From Argentina anserina (lineage: Eukaryota > Streptophyta > Magnoliopsida > Rosales > Rosaceae), in assembly GCF_933775445.1 (NCBI RefSeq), contig NC_065872.1, positions 7,378,001 to 7,442,000 on the forward strand: DNA of 64,000 nucleotides, in the 5' to 3' direction. The translations under genes and the position numbers were made by a program. The notes under the pieces were generated by a model. That model did not search any database, was not told the origin of the DNA, and saw only the letters and a program-made list of their open reading frames with translations. Positions within the stretch are counted from its first letter, which is position 1; every line of letters begins with the position of its first letter. This document shows, piece by piece, positions 11,625 to 23,200 of the stretch.

Positions 11625-12590
11625 CAACCTCCAGCCCCTGCCTCCAGCCCCAGCCCCTGCCTCCTCCTACCTCCTGCCTCCAACCCCAGCCCCAACCTCC
11701 AGCCCCAGGCCCTGCCTCAGCCTCCTGCCCCAGCCCCTGCCTACTGCCTCCAACCCCTGCCTACTGCCTCCAGCCCCTGCCTACTGCCTCCAGCCCCAGC
11801 CCCTGCCTCCAGCCTCCAGCCCCAGCCCCTGCCCTAGCCTCAGCCCCAGCCTCTTGCCCCAGCCCCAGCCCCTGCCTCCTGCCTCCAGCCCCTGCCTCCT
11901 GCCTCCAGCCTCCAGCCTCCAGCCCCAGCCCCAGCCTCCAGCCCCAGCCCCAGCCTCCAGCCTCCAGCCCCAGCCCCAGCCCCAGCCTCCTGCCCCAGCC
12001 CCAGCCCCTGCCTCCAGCCTCCTGCCCCAGCCCCAGCCCCTCCCTCCAGCCTCCAGCCCCAGCCCCAGCCCCAGCCTCAGCCCCAGCCTCCTGCCCCTTC
12101 CCCAGCCTCCAGCCCCAGCCCCAGCCTCCAGCCCCAGCCCCAGCCTCCAGCCCCTGCCCCAGCCCCAGCCCCTGCCTCCTGCCTCCTGCCTCCAGCCCCA
12201 GCCCCAGCCCCAGCCTCAGCCCCAGCCTCCTGCCCCTGCCCCTGCCTCAGTCCCAGCCTCCAGCCCCAGCCCCAGCCTCCAGCCCCTGCCTCCAGCCCCA
12301 GCCCCAGCCCCAGCCCCTGCCTCCTGCCTCCTGCCTCCAGCCCCAGCCCCAGCCTCAGCCCCAGCCTCCTGCCCCTGCCCCAGCCTCAGTCCCAGCCTCC
12401 AGCCCCAGCCCCAGCCTCCAGCCCCAGCCTCCTGCCCCAGCCCCTGCCTCCTGCCACCTGCCTCCAGCCCCAGCCCCAGCCCCAGCCTCAGCCCCTGTCT
12501 CCTGCCTCCTGCCCCAGCCCCTGCTCCCGCCCCCTGCTCCCTGCTCCCTGCCTGAGCCTCCCTCAGCCTCAAGCCTCCAGCTCCCAGCTC
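11625..12590 (+). repeat. C-rich minisatellite with G-quadruplex/i-motif potential
   Basis: Nearly 1 kb is built from the hexamer-like units CCAGCC, CCAGCCCC and CCTGCCTCC in irregular higher-order arrays. On the minus strand this gives long (GGGGCT)n tracts, each able to form G-quadruplexes. A 354-codon plus-strand frame through it (11579-12643) is proline/alanine/serine-only and is best read as a product of the repeat. The block ends just before a plausible donor (12616) that pairs with an acceptor at 12788, so it probably lies in the first exon or 5' UTR of the transposase transcript. Confidence 0.88.
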
Positions 12591-12789
12591 CTAGCCTCTA
12601 CCTCTGCCTGCGTAAGGTAATTCAATTTTTTTTTAAAGTTTAGATTATTGAATGGGTGTTGATTGTTGAACTGTTGATATGATTTTAATGGGTAGTGTTT
12701 GATAGCTCAATTGGGTAGTGTACTAGTGTTTGATAGCTCAAGTCGAAGTAATTAGATGTGATGATTGAATTGTTGAATACTTTAATAGG

Positions 12790-13890
12790 ATGAGTTCAAG
12801 TGCAACATCAACGGAACCATCGTCCGAACGTAGTGTTAGTAGTACAACTAAGGTAAGAAATTTAAGTGCTCCTCTTTGGAAACATGTTATTAAGCATACA
12901 GTGCTTGATGATGATGGAACCGTTGTCAAAGCTGCAGGAGGAAATGTTAGCTGGGAATGTAAGTTCTGCCATGTGAGCTTCAATGGGTCACATTCTAGAG
13001 TTAGGTCTCATTTGCTTAAAGAGAAGGGCACAGGGGTCAGGATTTGTAGCAAAATAAATTATGAACAGAGTCAAGAAGTACATCAGCTTATAGCCTTTTG
13101 TGAGCAAAAGTTGCGGGAGAAAGCTCCTAAGAAAGTTTCTTTGCCTCCTTCAAATTTGTCTATGTCAGGAAGTGGAACTTACTTTCCCTTGGAGGAGAGG
13201 GGATGATGCAAGCTTTCAAGAAGGGTGGTGTACTCCATCTTAATACATAGGTGGACTAGAAGTTCTACCTCTCTTCATTGCTTAGCACACTCCTTGAATC
13301 CAAGATATTATAGTTCTCAATGGCTTGAGGACGTTCCTAATCGGGTTGCTTCACATAGAGATCACGAGCTCAACAATGAAAGGAGAAAATGTCTTCAAAA
13401 GCTCTTTCCGGATTCCCAAGTTCGCAACAAAGTGATGGAGGAATTTGCCTATTTTTCATTGAACACGGGAGATTATTCAACACCCGAAGCTTTGGAGAAT
13501 AAGTTTCATTTTGAGCCTATAATTTGGTGGGCAAGTTATGGAACTTCTACACCACTTCTTCAAACTTTGGCTCTCAAGTTGCTCAATCAACCTTGTTCAT
13601 CTTCTTGTTGTGAACGCAATTGGAGCACATATAGTTTCATATATGGTTTGAAGAGGAACAAGTTGGAACCAAAAAGAGCTCAAGATTTGGTTTATATTCA
13701 TACCAATCTTAGACTTTTGGCTAGGAGGGATCCTAACTACTACAAAAGCAAGGAAACAATGTGGGATCTTGCGGGGGATGGCCATGAGTCATTGGTGGAG
13801 GAGAATGTGGATATGCTAGAGCTTGCAACTTTATCCCTTGATGAACCGGCATTAGAGAGGGTGATTTTCAATGATGAGATAGAGTCTTGA
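12790..13890 (+). pseudogene. hAT transposase remnant, BED finger and dimerisation domain only
   Basis: Translation from ATG 12790 gives a Ser/Thr-rich start, then a BED zinc finger (WECKFCHVSFNG, then a His/Cys-containing helix) up to 13206, where a TGA ends the frame. From 13225 a second frame carries the C-terminal half, with PIIWWASYGTSTPLLQTLA and CCERNWSTYSFIYGLKRNKL of the hAT dimerisation domain. It stops at 13890. The DUF659/RNase H-like part normally between them (several hundred residues) is missing, so this is an internal-deletion derivative that could move only with a helper. Confidence 0.88.
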
Positions 13891-14362
13891 GGCCTAGTTA
13901 TATGGAGGTAAATTATATTTGAATATTTGATCAATATGAGAAGATTTACTAGGTTCATATATAATTGGCTAGTTTTATCACTTGCATTTTGACTATTTGA
14001 TGTTATTTCTTAAACATTGTTATGCAATTGATAGATTTTACAACTTTATAATAGTATTGTTAATTTATTTTATATATAAAATTATATATAAATATTTTTT
14101 ATTTACCGTGTCGGAGCCGTGTCGAAAGATGAGTTTTTTAGATTTGCCGTATCGCCGTGTCGTGTCGTCGTGTCCGTGTCCGTGTCCGTGCAACATAGCT
14201 AGCAACATACACATATCAATTCTCATCTTCCATTAAGGCCCTCGTTGTTTAATTCTAGGCACAGAAGCATGCAAGAGTTTCTGTCAATTATAATATTAGG
14301 AATTAATAGTGTTCTGTGTATTGATTCAATACAAGGATGTTTAGGAACATATCTTCTACATC

Positions 14363-16568
14363 TTAAGTGGTACAAATAGGTGCATCAAGTTCATCTCTTT
14401 GAGATCTTACCATGTTTCCTTGAAGCCAATGCAGAGCAGCTCCAGCTTCACCAACCTCTTCCGTAGATTGAACACCAGAACCAAATACCTGAATATTCCT
14501 CTTATCCTCAATCCAGCTTAGCCCGGGATCCTTCTCTAACGTTAGTTCTTTAATCTTTCTCCTTATTTCTGCAACGTTATCCCATTTTCCAGCAGCGGCA
14601 TAGAGATTTGAAAGCAAATATGAAATATGTGTTGCACTGTCTTCTGCATTGACCTTTAAAACCTGCTCTGCCGTATGAACTCCTATCTCCAAGTTCTTAT
14701 TGATGACGCATGAGCTCAGCAAAGTTCTCCACAGCTCAAGACTATCTTCAATAAATGGTGACTTGATAATAAGTTCCTCTGCCCCATTCAACAGTCCAGC
14801 TCGATTCAACAGACTAACCATGCAAGAATAGTGCTTAGGCCCGGGTGGGATACCATTCTCCTTCAAACAATACCACAAAAACTTTCCTACTGCAACCAAC
14901 CCATTGTGGTTGCAAGCTGAGAGAAGAGACAAATATGTCACTTGGTCTGGTACGAGACCATGTTTTTGGATCTCATAAAAGAGCTTCAATGCTTCTTCTG
15001 CCATGCCATGGTGACTATATCCTCCAAGCATTGAGTTCCAACATTTCAAATTGAGGTCCAAAGCTTACGAAAATATAGAATAAGCAGATTCTAGGCAACC
15101 GTTTTTTGCATGCATATCAACCAGACTGCCACAGACAGACATTTCAATATCAAATCCTGTTTTCAAAGTCTGCGAGTGGATCATCTCTCCTTGTTTTAAC
15201 ATGGCGAAGTCGGAACAAGCACCCAAAGCCCACTGAGAGCAAAGCTGTCAACCTTATGACCTTCATTGCACATTTCTCTAAAGAATTTGATTGCACTCTC
15301 CCCATCAGCCAATCTCGAATACCCCATGATCATCTCAGTCCACAGAACAACATCTTTCCTGGAAGTGGAATAAAACGCCTGCTGAGCATTATTCGTTTCA
15401 CAGTTCTTGAAGTACATAGACACTAGTGTCCCTTTTCAAAAAGAAAAGAAAAAAGACACTAGTGCAGTTGCCACAAACACACTATTCTCAAGTCCTGCTT
15501 TTGTAACTTGGGCGTGAAGGAGTTTACCATAGTCAGAAGCAAGGTATGCTCCTGCTGCAGATACGACAGATGCAAAAGTATACTCATCTGGTTTATAAAG
15601 TGACAATCTCTTCAACCAAACAAACAAATTTATCGCCTTCTCTCCATCCCCATTTTCTGAATACCCAGCAATCATTGTGTTCCATGAAACCAAATCTACG
15701 CTGTTCATTTCCTTAAACACACTAAAAGCTGCTTCAGTGTCACCAGTTTACAAAACATTTCAAGCAGTGAATTCTCCAAAGCCAAATCAGCAATTCTCCA
15801 AAGTCAGATTTACAATAAATTATTGATCTTTCTCTTTAGATGAACAATGTCAGTGCTTGAAACTATGACCCTGGCATGGATGATTTTCCCCAAATAAAAG
15901 TATCTCAATCTGCTACATACACTCAAAACCATTGAATATGTGAGTTGAGTAGGAATAATACCAATCCTCAACATACCATCAAACAAATGAAGCCCCTCCT
16001 TGGCCTTATAATTCTTGACATACCCGGAAATCATCGAATTCCAAGCCACAACATCTCTATCAACCATTCCTCCCAAAACACTACTAGCAGATACGGCACA
16101 TCCCCACAGTTGGAGTACATCCCAAGCAAAGCTGTCTGAACAAAAACATCACTCAAGAATCCACATTTCACAACTTGGGCATGCACCAAGCACCCAATCC
16201 ACCAACCCTCAAGGGCACATGAGGCTTGTACGACACTCGTAAAAGTCAAAACATTCGGCCTGAGACACTCACCTCCCAATCACTTCAACAATGCCAATGC
16301 CAATCCGGCAGTGTCTGCACTCCGGGAGTACCCTGCAGCCAGCGCATTGTATGAAACCAAACTTCTCTGAGGCATTTCATCGAACACCTTATGTGTGTCT
16401 CCAAGCGAGCCGCTCCGCTCGTACATAGACAACACATTGTTCTATAAGTACACTGACTGGGAGCCCACGGTTGTGGCGGTCAGGACAAGCACGTGAAGAC
16501 GACGTGCTTCCCTAAGCGAAGTTATGGCGGTGCACTTTTGTATTAAAGCACTTGCAGATTCGCACCAT
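14363..16568 (-). pseudogene. Pentatricopeptide-repeat (PPR, E-type) protein pseudogene
   Basis: Minus-strand fragments in several frames follow PPR order. The N-terminal region (16568-16300) has its frame disturbed near the start. Repeats follow at 16279-16031 (NVLTFTSVVQASCALEG), 16076-15860 (DRDVVAWNSMISGYVKN), 15720-15436 (VDLVSWNTMIAGYSENG) and 15423-15196 (DVVLWTEMIMGYSRLADG). The well-preserved C-terminal part is 15061-14363, with WNSMLGGYSHHG and an E domain containing DPGLSWIE. It resembles the Arabidopsis At3g50420 type as I remember it. Such proteins act in organelle RNA processing. Stops, frameshifts, a missing stretch and a foreign patch at about 15750-15860 make it non-functional. 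Confidence 0.87.
15824..15859 (+). repeat. 36-bp exact copy of MES-1 3' flanking DNA inside the PPR pseudogene
   Basis: The block starting TGATCTTTCTCTTTAGATGA is identical to 11213-11248, just past the MES-1 stop codon. An upstream ACAATAAATTA is also shared, with about 20 bp missing between. It sits where a PPR repeat is lost, in roughly 110 bp of non-PPR DNA. Confidence 0.85.
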
Positions 16569-17327
16569 GGTGGCATGTAATACGAAACGATGTCTAAGAA
16601 CACCTCTGTTTGGCTGGTAAAAATGAGTTTGGGTTTTCCAAGATATAAAATTGCAATTATATATCAGACGCGTGGGTCCTTGAAACTTAAGCCAAAACAC
16701 ACTGTTTCAATCATTTCTAAACTCGTAAGATTCTCAGACTATCTTAGACCCTCGTCTAGTTCAAAGCTTTTTATTGTTTTGTTTGGTCAACTGTTTCAGA
16801 AACTTAGTTACGCAAACAAGATGATGTTTGGGTGACGAAAGAGAGAGACATTCTGGGTGAGTATCACTCATGTTTAAGCAATTAAGCTTTGTAGTTTATT
16901 GAGTTGCTTTGTTTGGTCATCAAGGGGTTGTGGTTGGATTAGAATCATAGACGGATGTTAGCTACGGCATGCCCAACAACTGCTGGGAGAAAAAATGGGA
17001 GCCAGGGCTATACATAAAAATATGTTGGATAAAAGATAAAAATTACAAATCTATTGGGAAATAGCCCAACTCATATTTGCATAATCAACAAAGTGTCAGA
17101 CGTTTTGTTCAACTCTTCCTTTTCACAAAAGTGTGCATGTATCTTCTATTGTTTATTCTTATAGTAAACACTTTCACAATTAACCAAAAACCAACTGTTA
17201 CTCTCTTCTCTTCTCAAGGCACATGTATATTGTTTTTTTAAGCATAGCAACATTGTTATTCAATTCTTCTATCACTTGATTCATTTATTCAATTCTTCTC
17301 TCCTCTTCCCCTCCTTTTTTTTTTTAC

Positions 17328-17507
17328 TCCGCCCGGTAATAAGCCGGAGGAAGGTGAGGATGACGTCAAGTCATCATGCCCCTTATGCCCTGGGCGACAC
17401 ACATGCTACAATGGCCGGGACAAAGGGTCGCGATCCTACGAGGGTGAGCTAACTCCAAAAACTCGTCCTCAGTTCGAATTGTAGGCTGCAACTCGCCTAC
17501 ATGAAGC
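17328..17507 (+). pseudogene. Plastid 16S rRNA fragment
   Basis: It contains the conserved small-subunit rRNA blocks GGAGGAAGGTGAGGATGACG and ACATGCTACAATGGCCGGGA, followed by the region up to CTGCAACTCGCC, roughly E. coli numbering 1170-1340. Compared with the usual plastid sequence (from memory) most changes are G:C to A:T, as expected for decay of methylated nuclear DNA. It is far too short to function as rRNA. Confidence 0.9.
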
Positions 17508-18011
17508 CCTCTCGATCTAATCAGTCTTCCTTGCCCCCCCCCCCTAACACACTCTTGATACGAATGTTATCAGTTTCGGTACGTAGACCAAATGATACAA
17601 TGCAAGAAAAAGTTCCCAGATTCATGGAGATATAGAACAACATCAGACCCAGGATGTGATATGGTTCCAAAGGATGAACTGGATAGTTCCAATAAAATTT
17701 TATTCTTGAACAAAAATCCATTTTTAGTAAGAATGAAACTTTTTTGTTCGTAGGAACAAAAAGAAGCAGATCGATTCTATACCCGATAAGTAACAATACG
17801 CAATGGTAAGGGGTTGATACCATCAATTCCCGTTCTCAACCCATGACCAATATGAGCTCGAAGTTTCTTTTGTAACCCTCGGAACGAATGGAATTGAGAT
17901 AGGGTTGGAATATAATGAAATAGAGACACTTTGAGGTTCCCTATGAGATGAGGCATGGAGCGGAGCCATTACGAAGAAGTTTTGGGGGTTACAAAGGAAA
18001 CTTCGAGCTCA

Positions 18012-18215
18012 TATACACCTCTAGAAAGATCAGAAGTGATCCGAGCTGTAATTGTACGTACTTGTAAAGAACTCAAACGCGACAACGGTATGATAATACG
18101 ATATGATGACAACGCTGCAGTTGTTATTGATCAAGAAGGAAATCCAAAGGGAACCCGAATTTTTGGCGCGATCCCCTGGGAATTAGGACAGCTAAATTTC
18201 ACTAAATTAGTGTGA
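18012..18215 (+). pseudogene. rpl14: Plastid rpl14 fragment (ribosomal protein uL14)
   Basis: The frame gives about 65 residues of the C-terminal half of plastid uL14, including [20 protein letters not shown] and the block [19 protein letters not shown]. The N-terminal half and the last residues are missing. Substitutions near the end (IPWELGQ) depart from the usual plastid sequence. It has no start codon or plastid promoter here and should be silent. Confidence 0.93.
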
Positions 18216-18345
18216 AAATATAATTGAGTGTGTTGTTTTGGTTTGGTTGAGTGATCAAAAGGAGGCACAACGTGAATGTGCAAGTTGGAACCTTGTGTTG
18301 CCTTGTAGCGAAGAACGAAAGGACTGTCGGAGCTGTTTTGGGTAA

Positions 18346-20267
18346 TTCTTTTGCTAAGTGACTAGGTGCGGTGAATGTGTATGATCCATAAACAAGTTAA
18401 GAATCAATGTACTGAATGGTGTTCATTCAATTTTCGAATTTTCAGTGGAGGAGAATGCGCCAGTGAATTTAAGGTGAAACCGTGGGAATGGTGCGAAACT
18501 GAGAAGCTGTACAAATTTGGAAATGGTTGAGTGGTGTGGGGCTGAGATATGATTAAGGAAGTGATGAAGTGGGTTGGGAGGAGCGGGATGCAAATCACAA
18601 ATGATTTAAGGGAAGTTGTCTGCAAAACTACTAAACTAGCAAAGAATTGAGTCACCGCGTCCGAGCCGTATTCGGAATTGTGACATGTATGTGTTGAAAA
18701 TGATAAAAGTTTATTTACATATAAAAACCAATCAAAAACAATCAAAATAAAAATGAACTAATAACATTAAAAGAATACGTCACGTGAGATATATGGCGTG
18801 TATATATAATAATTTCTCAGAGGTTTTAAGACTTAATATCCAACACAAGTTACACGGCATCTGAAACCATGTTTGTCGATGACACATTTTGGAAAAGAAT
18901 ATTAGAATCCTAAATGGTAATTTGAAAATAGCCTTTGGCACGCATAAAATGATAAGTAATGCAAAAGAATAATGGTTATATTCTTCCAATAGCCTAAATT
19001 CTGGAAGATTAAATGTAACCATATTTAGTCTAAATGAGAGTTTGTCTTCCCATGAAATGCTAATTTGTAGTTTACTGACTTCACTTACCAAGGGCAGTGA
19101 CAAAAAGTAGAGCAACCAGGAAACGGATAGACGACTCCGGGAATTGTAAGATAACAAGAATATCTTAGCTTTGTTAGTGAATAGTACAAGTATGACTATC
19201 TATTTCATAGCACTGGCAGGTGAACCTATATAGTAAACAAAAATAAGTATGTATTCAAACAATTGTCTGTTACCGGATATTGTCTAACATACCTATTCAA
19301 TGTATATAGATAATCAAGGCCATAGATTCTCTATTTACCCTATTTTCTTGTACATATTAAGATTTGAAGATTTTCCTTTTATCTTTGAAAACATTGATTT
19401 TATACTTAAAAATGTCAAAATACGCACTCTGTGACATCTATTAACCCAATATTTCCAATATTTTCTAACATGCCTAATTAGTATCTGTATACATTAAAAT
19501 TGAATCATTTCAACTCACTCTTTTCCATTTTTATCACCCCATAAGACTTTTCCTTACATTTTTGAAAACGAAAATAATGACTAAATACACTCAATGGTAT
19601 TTATTTGAATAAATATTGATATTTATACCTAATTAGTATTCTCTATGAAATCAAAACGATTTGGTTCTCTCTTTTTGTTTCTTTCCTAGTATAGTACGTT
19701 TTCTTTATATTTTTGATTAAAAAAATATTGATTTCATACTAAAATAGCTTTCATAAGGAATGGACGCATGCGTGCGAATTTTCATATATGTTCAAATTGA
19801 ATACTAAAAATAACAAACTTTTCAATAGCAAATTTGAGAAGTTTAATGGTCAAAAATACAAGTTATAACAAACCTAGCTCATTTTAAATCAAGAATCACA
19901 ATTGATACAATTGATAGCCTTGAAGCCTTGACATGTCACTTGATTCTTCAAAGACCACGTACTACTCTACTTAGACATGATAACACATACATTTTATTGA
20001 TTCCCTTGAATAATGTTGAGAAGGTAATAAGCACATTAGGGCAAAAGTGCTTGGTGCCTAAGACACTTATATATAATCTTGTCACAAAACATATCAAGCA
20101 GTGAACTCTGACTCAAACGGCGTCGTACAACGCCCTTTTACCCGCCAAAACAATTGAGTCTCCGGTTATATCAGACGGCCTTGTCGCTGACCTTGAGCCA
20201 AAACGCACCGCTTCGTCATCTCTCATAGTCTCAGACTGACCCCTTCCACTTTCGTCGTCGGTTCAAA
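18346..20267. other. AT-rich intergenic DNA upstream of the Lines-like gene
   Basis: I see no convincing gene or terminal-repeat structure. The last 100 bp before 20268 match the 5' flank of the broken copy at 16640-16700, so the proximal promoter was part of the tandem duplication. Confidence 0.5.
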
Positions 20268-23200
20268 ATGTGCAGCGATTCTAATCTGTCGAACCTCCAC
20301 CGTCTGATCGTCGAGGCTCTCCGTCCGTACACAGTGAGTTCAAATTTTAGGGTTTTCAATTTGGGGCTTTTTTGTTTGTTTGTTTCAGAAGCTCAGTTTC
20401 GCTTCTGCAGGAAAAAGATGACGTATCCGCGACGAAAGAGAGGGAACTTCTGGTGAGTCTCTCTCAGGTTCTTCGGGAAGTGAAGCTCTGGGTTGAAGAG
20501 GTTGATTCTGACTTTGATAATGTGAGCCTGTTTCTCTTGTTAACTGTAAAAAGTAAATTGTTTTAGCGGTAAAATCATGTAAAGGTTTAAACTTTGAAGT
20601 TAATTTTTTTGATCAGGGGGTTGTGGTTGGATTGGATAGTGAGAATGACTGTGTGTGTCTCAGTGAAATCTTAACTCACTTGGTAAGTTTGTTTTGGAAT
20701 TGAAGTAAAATAGTAAATGAATCAAATGGTGTAAGAAAACTCAAAGTTGGTTGCTTTTTGAACAGATTGTTCTGCTAACTGTGGAGAGTAGATATGTGAA
20801 GCATCTGGCCTGCGATGTACTTGTTGTTGTCTCAAAATTCGTGGCGGCTTCTGTAAGTTACAGTTTGATTGCATTTTCTAGTGGTTTCGGTTGGCGTTTT
20901 AGTGAAGTTTCATGGTTGATTATGTGTTTTTATTTTTTAGGGAAGCCACTGGGGTGTCTTTATTCTTTTGTTGTGTGATTGTATGGATTTGGCACTTAAA
21001 GCGGGGATGTCATGTTCTGGGTCAACTTCGGCTGCTAGAGCTAGTGAGGTGTGTTCGAGTTCGTCGAGTTTGATTATTGGGCTGAAACCTAAGCTGAAAA
21101 ATGGTGACTGGTCTGTGGCGGCTGGGGTTGTTCGGGTGCTACGTGATATACTTAAGTATTTGAAGTCTGCAGATGATGATGAACTTGTTGAAGAGTTTAT
21201 TGAGCGTGTTAGTTCTTTTCTTTCAACAGTGCCATGGGATCTGTTGAATGGGATCCATTTTGGTCCAAATGCTGATGCTCTGAATAGTTCCAGGGCAGAT
21301 GTCTCGTTCCAAAGAACCTTGTTTATAGGAAACTTGATTCAGTTTTTCTGTTCCTTGGTTGAGCCAGGTGGTGTTGTCGAAGCTGCATGTGGATCATCAG
21401 AAAAGTGTAATCCAGTTTTTTCTACAATCATCAATGTTGTGCCTAAGCTTTTATCTTTGTGCCTTGGGGAGCAAGTGGACTGTGTTATCTCCAACAACCG
21501 CATCTCTCAATACTTCAAACACAAGTTATTGGTAAGAGTTAAACCGAGTCTTTTTGTTGATGGTTATAGAATCTTAGGTATGTTGTTTGTGGTTGTATGC
21601 AGCAACTCCAACTCCGAGAATTGACAAATGTTTGATGTCATGAAGTTTTTTTTTTTTTGAATATGACGGTCATGAAGCTTTTTAAAGTTCCATTTTTTTT
21701 TTCAGAAAGCTGTATTTTTAATTTCCAAAGGATCAATCAGCAGACCTTACTGCTAATCATATATCGATTTGGTTGAGCCTGTTGAGAAAAAACCTAGACG
21801 CACTAAGGAAGTCCCTACATCTTTTGAAACTTTGAGGTTCTTAATACTGTGATTTTACTGGAGGACATGTTTGTTACAATTAGCTGGAAATGAGATATAT
21901 GTATTAGATTCCTGCATATGCATTATGCGTGTGTGATATAACTACTGTAGAATTGATCACAAGTACACTGTAAAACATATCCTGCAGGTGCTGATGATCA
22001 GGCTTATTGTTCAAACTTTTCCAGAATCAACAATGCTTGTTTCATGGTTGCAACTTATCCATCATTACTTTGAAGAGCTTCTGCGGCAACCAATTTCTTG
22101 TAGTCAGGAAGATTGTTTGGAAGGCTCTCCATTTCTATTCAATGTTTCTGATTCAGAAGTGAATTGTCTGTCTTCTCACCATCTGCAAAGACAGGCTGTA
22201 TTTCTATTTCTGAAGTGTACTTTTAGTTTGATCAACTCAAAAGGAGGCACTAACAGAAAATGTGCTTGTGCAAGTTGGAACATAAGCTTGTTCAATGACT
22301 CAAATGCGGAGTTGCTGTGTTGTGAAAGAAAGAAGGGACTGTTGGAGCTTTATAACTGGCTACGAGGACATCTTCCGACTGATATGTTAGTGGACCATGA
22401 AACGTACATCAAAAACTGTGCAGACTTTTCCAAATCCTTCCTCCAACTATATATTAAAGAGGTTTGTCATTCTCATCTGAAGTCTCTATGTTCTTGAAAT
22501 TCTATATGTTTGTATCCAAATTTTTAGCCAGTTACCCTCCATGTTTATTTGTCTGCGTGCATCATCTTTTAACAGGTTACCTATATTGTTGACAATTTAT
22601 CTTAGTCCCATGTTCTATTTCTTGGCTTGATCTTCAACTGCAGGATGATGTATTATTCGAAGTGCTCCTGCAATTGCTTTCTGTTCCTTTTTCTGCAGAT
22701 AAACAGTAAGGAAGCGATATTCTGGTTTTCAATCTTGTAGAATGTATGGTAACTGTTTCCTTCTAATTAATTTTTGATTTAATACAGGTATGAAAAGGTA
22801 AAGGGATCATTTCATGATTTAAAGGACAATATGCTTTTCGTTATCTCAGATCTCTTCAATCCTGTAATCTTATTTCATCTATTTCTTGTAGAGGTATGAT
22901 GCTGCCATTTACGTAAATCTCATGACTCCCATTTCCAACTCGCAGTAATCTTCCCATTGATTTGTAGGTATTGACGGAATTAAACTTTTTCCTTCTATTT
23001 TGCAGTTAAGCTATGACCATCAGGTGCTACTTGATTACCTTATTTCAAAAGATACTGGAATAAGTTGTGCAGAATATCTTTTAAGGTACATTATATATGA
23101 AGTTGTGGAAACTTTTCTTGCATTTCACTACATTTGATAGTATCAATTATGCAATTAACTGGCCTACAATAATAAGTTAGTTGACTTTAGATTTTAGGGA

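Larger units (their letters stand above)
11356..14198 (+). mobile_element. hAT transposon, 2.84 kb, complete ends
   Basis: Terminal inverted repeats CTATGTTGCACGGA (11356) and its complement (ending 14198) are flanked by a perfect 8-bp target duplication CTAGCAAC (11348-11355 and 14199-14206), the hAT hallmark. Subterminal regions carry many CGGACACG/CGTGTCCG motifs in both orientations. The inside holds a C-rich minisatellite and a transposase remnant that lacks its catalytic core. The insertion is 235 bp past the MES-1 stop codon. Confidence 0.95.
17328..18215 (+). other. Nuclear insertion of plastid-like DNA (NUPT), rearranged
   Basis: Three pieces are joined: part of plastid 16S rRNA (17328-17507), an unidentified plastid-like stretch (17508-18010) and the C-terminal half of rpl14 (18012-18215). 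In the plastid genome 16S lies in the inverted repeat and rpl14 in a single-copy ribosomal-protein cluster, so they were not neighbours. A run of ten C occurs near 17534. It lies inside the Lines-like pseudogene. Transfer by way of mitochondrial DNA is also possible. Confidence 0.85.
16640..18345 (+). pseudogene. Broken tandem copy of the Lines-like gene
   Basis: 16660-16960 aligns by eye with the 5' end of the intact gene (20170-20650): shared stretches include the 5' flank, GACGAAAGAGAG of exon 2 and GGGGTTGTGGTTGGATT of exon 3. 18210-18345 aligns with exon 6 (22195-22360): shared TCAAAAGGAGGCAC and TGCAAGTTGGAAC. Exons 4-5 are missing and the gap holds AT-rich DNA (16960-17327) and a plastid-derived insertion. 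It lies head to head with the PPR pseudogene, so this copy probably keeps the ancestral position and the intact gene is the duplicate, or the reverse. Confidence 0.75.

Noticed and set aside
11579..12643. A 354-codon plus-strand frame and similar frames in the C-rich repeat
   Set aside because: The sequence is only Pro, Ala, Ser, Gln and Leu generated by the repeat, open in more than one frame and strand; no evidence for a real protein.
17328..17507. Ribosomal RNA gene
   Set aside because: Only a short internal piece of plastid 16S rRNA, mutated and inserted in a nuclear pseudogene.
17521..17826. 101-codon minus-strand frame as a plastid gene
   Set aside because: It resembles plastid spacer or intron-like DNA, and I could not tie it to any known plastid protein.
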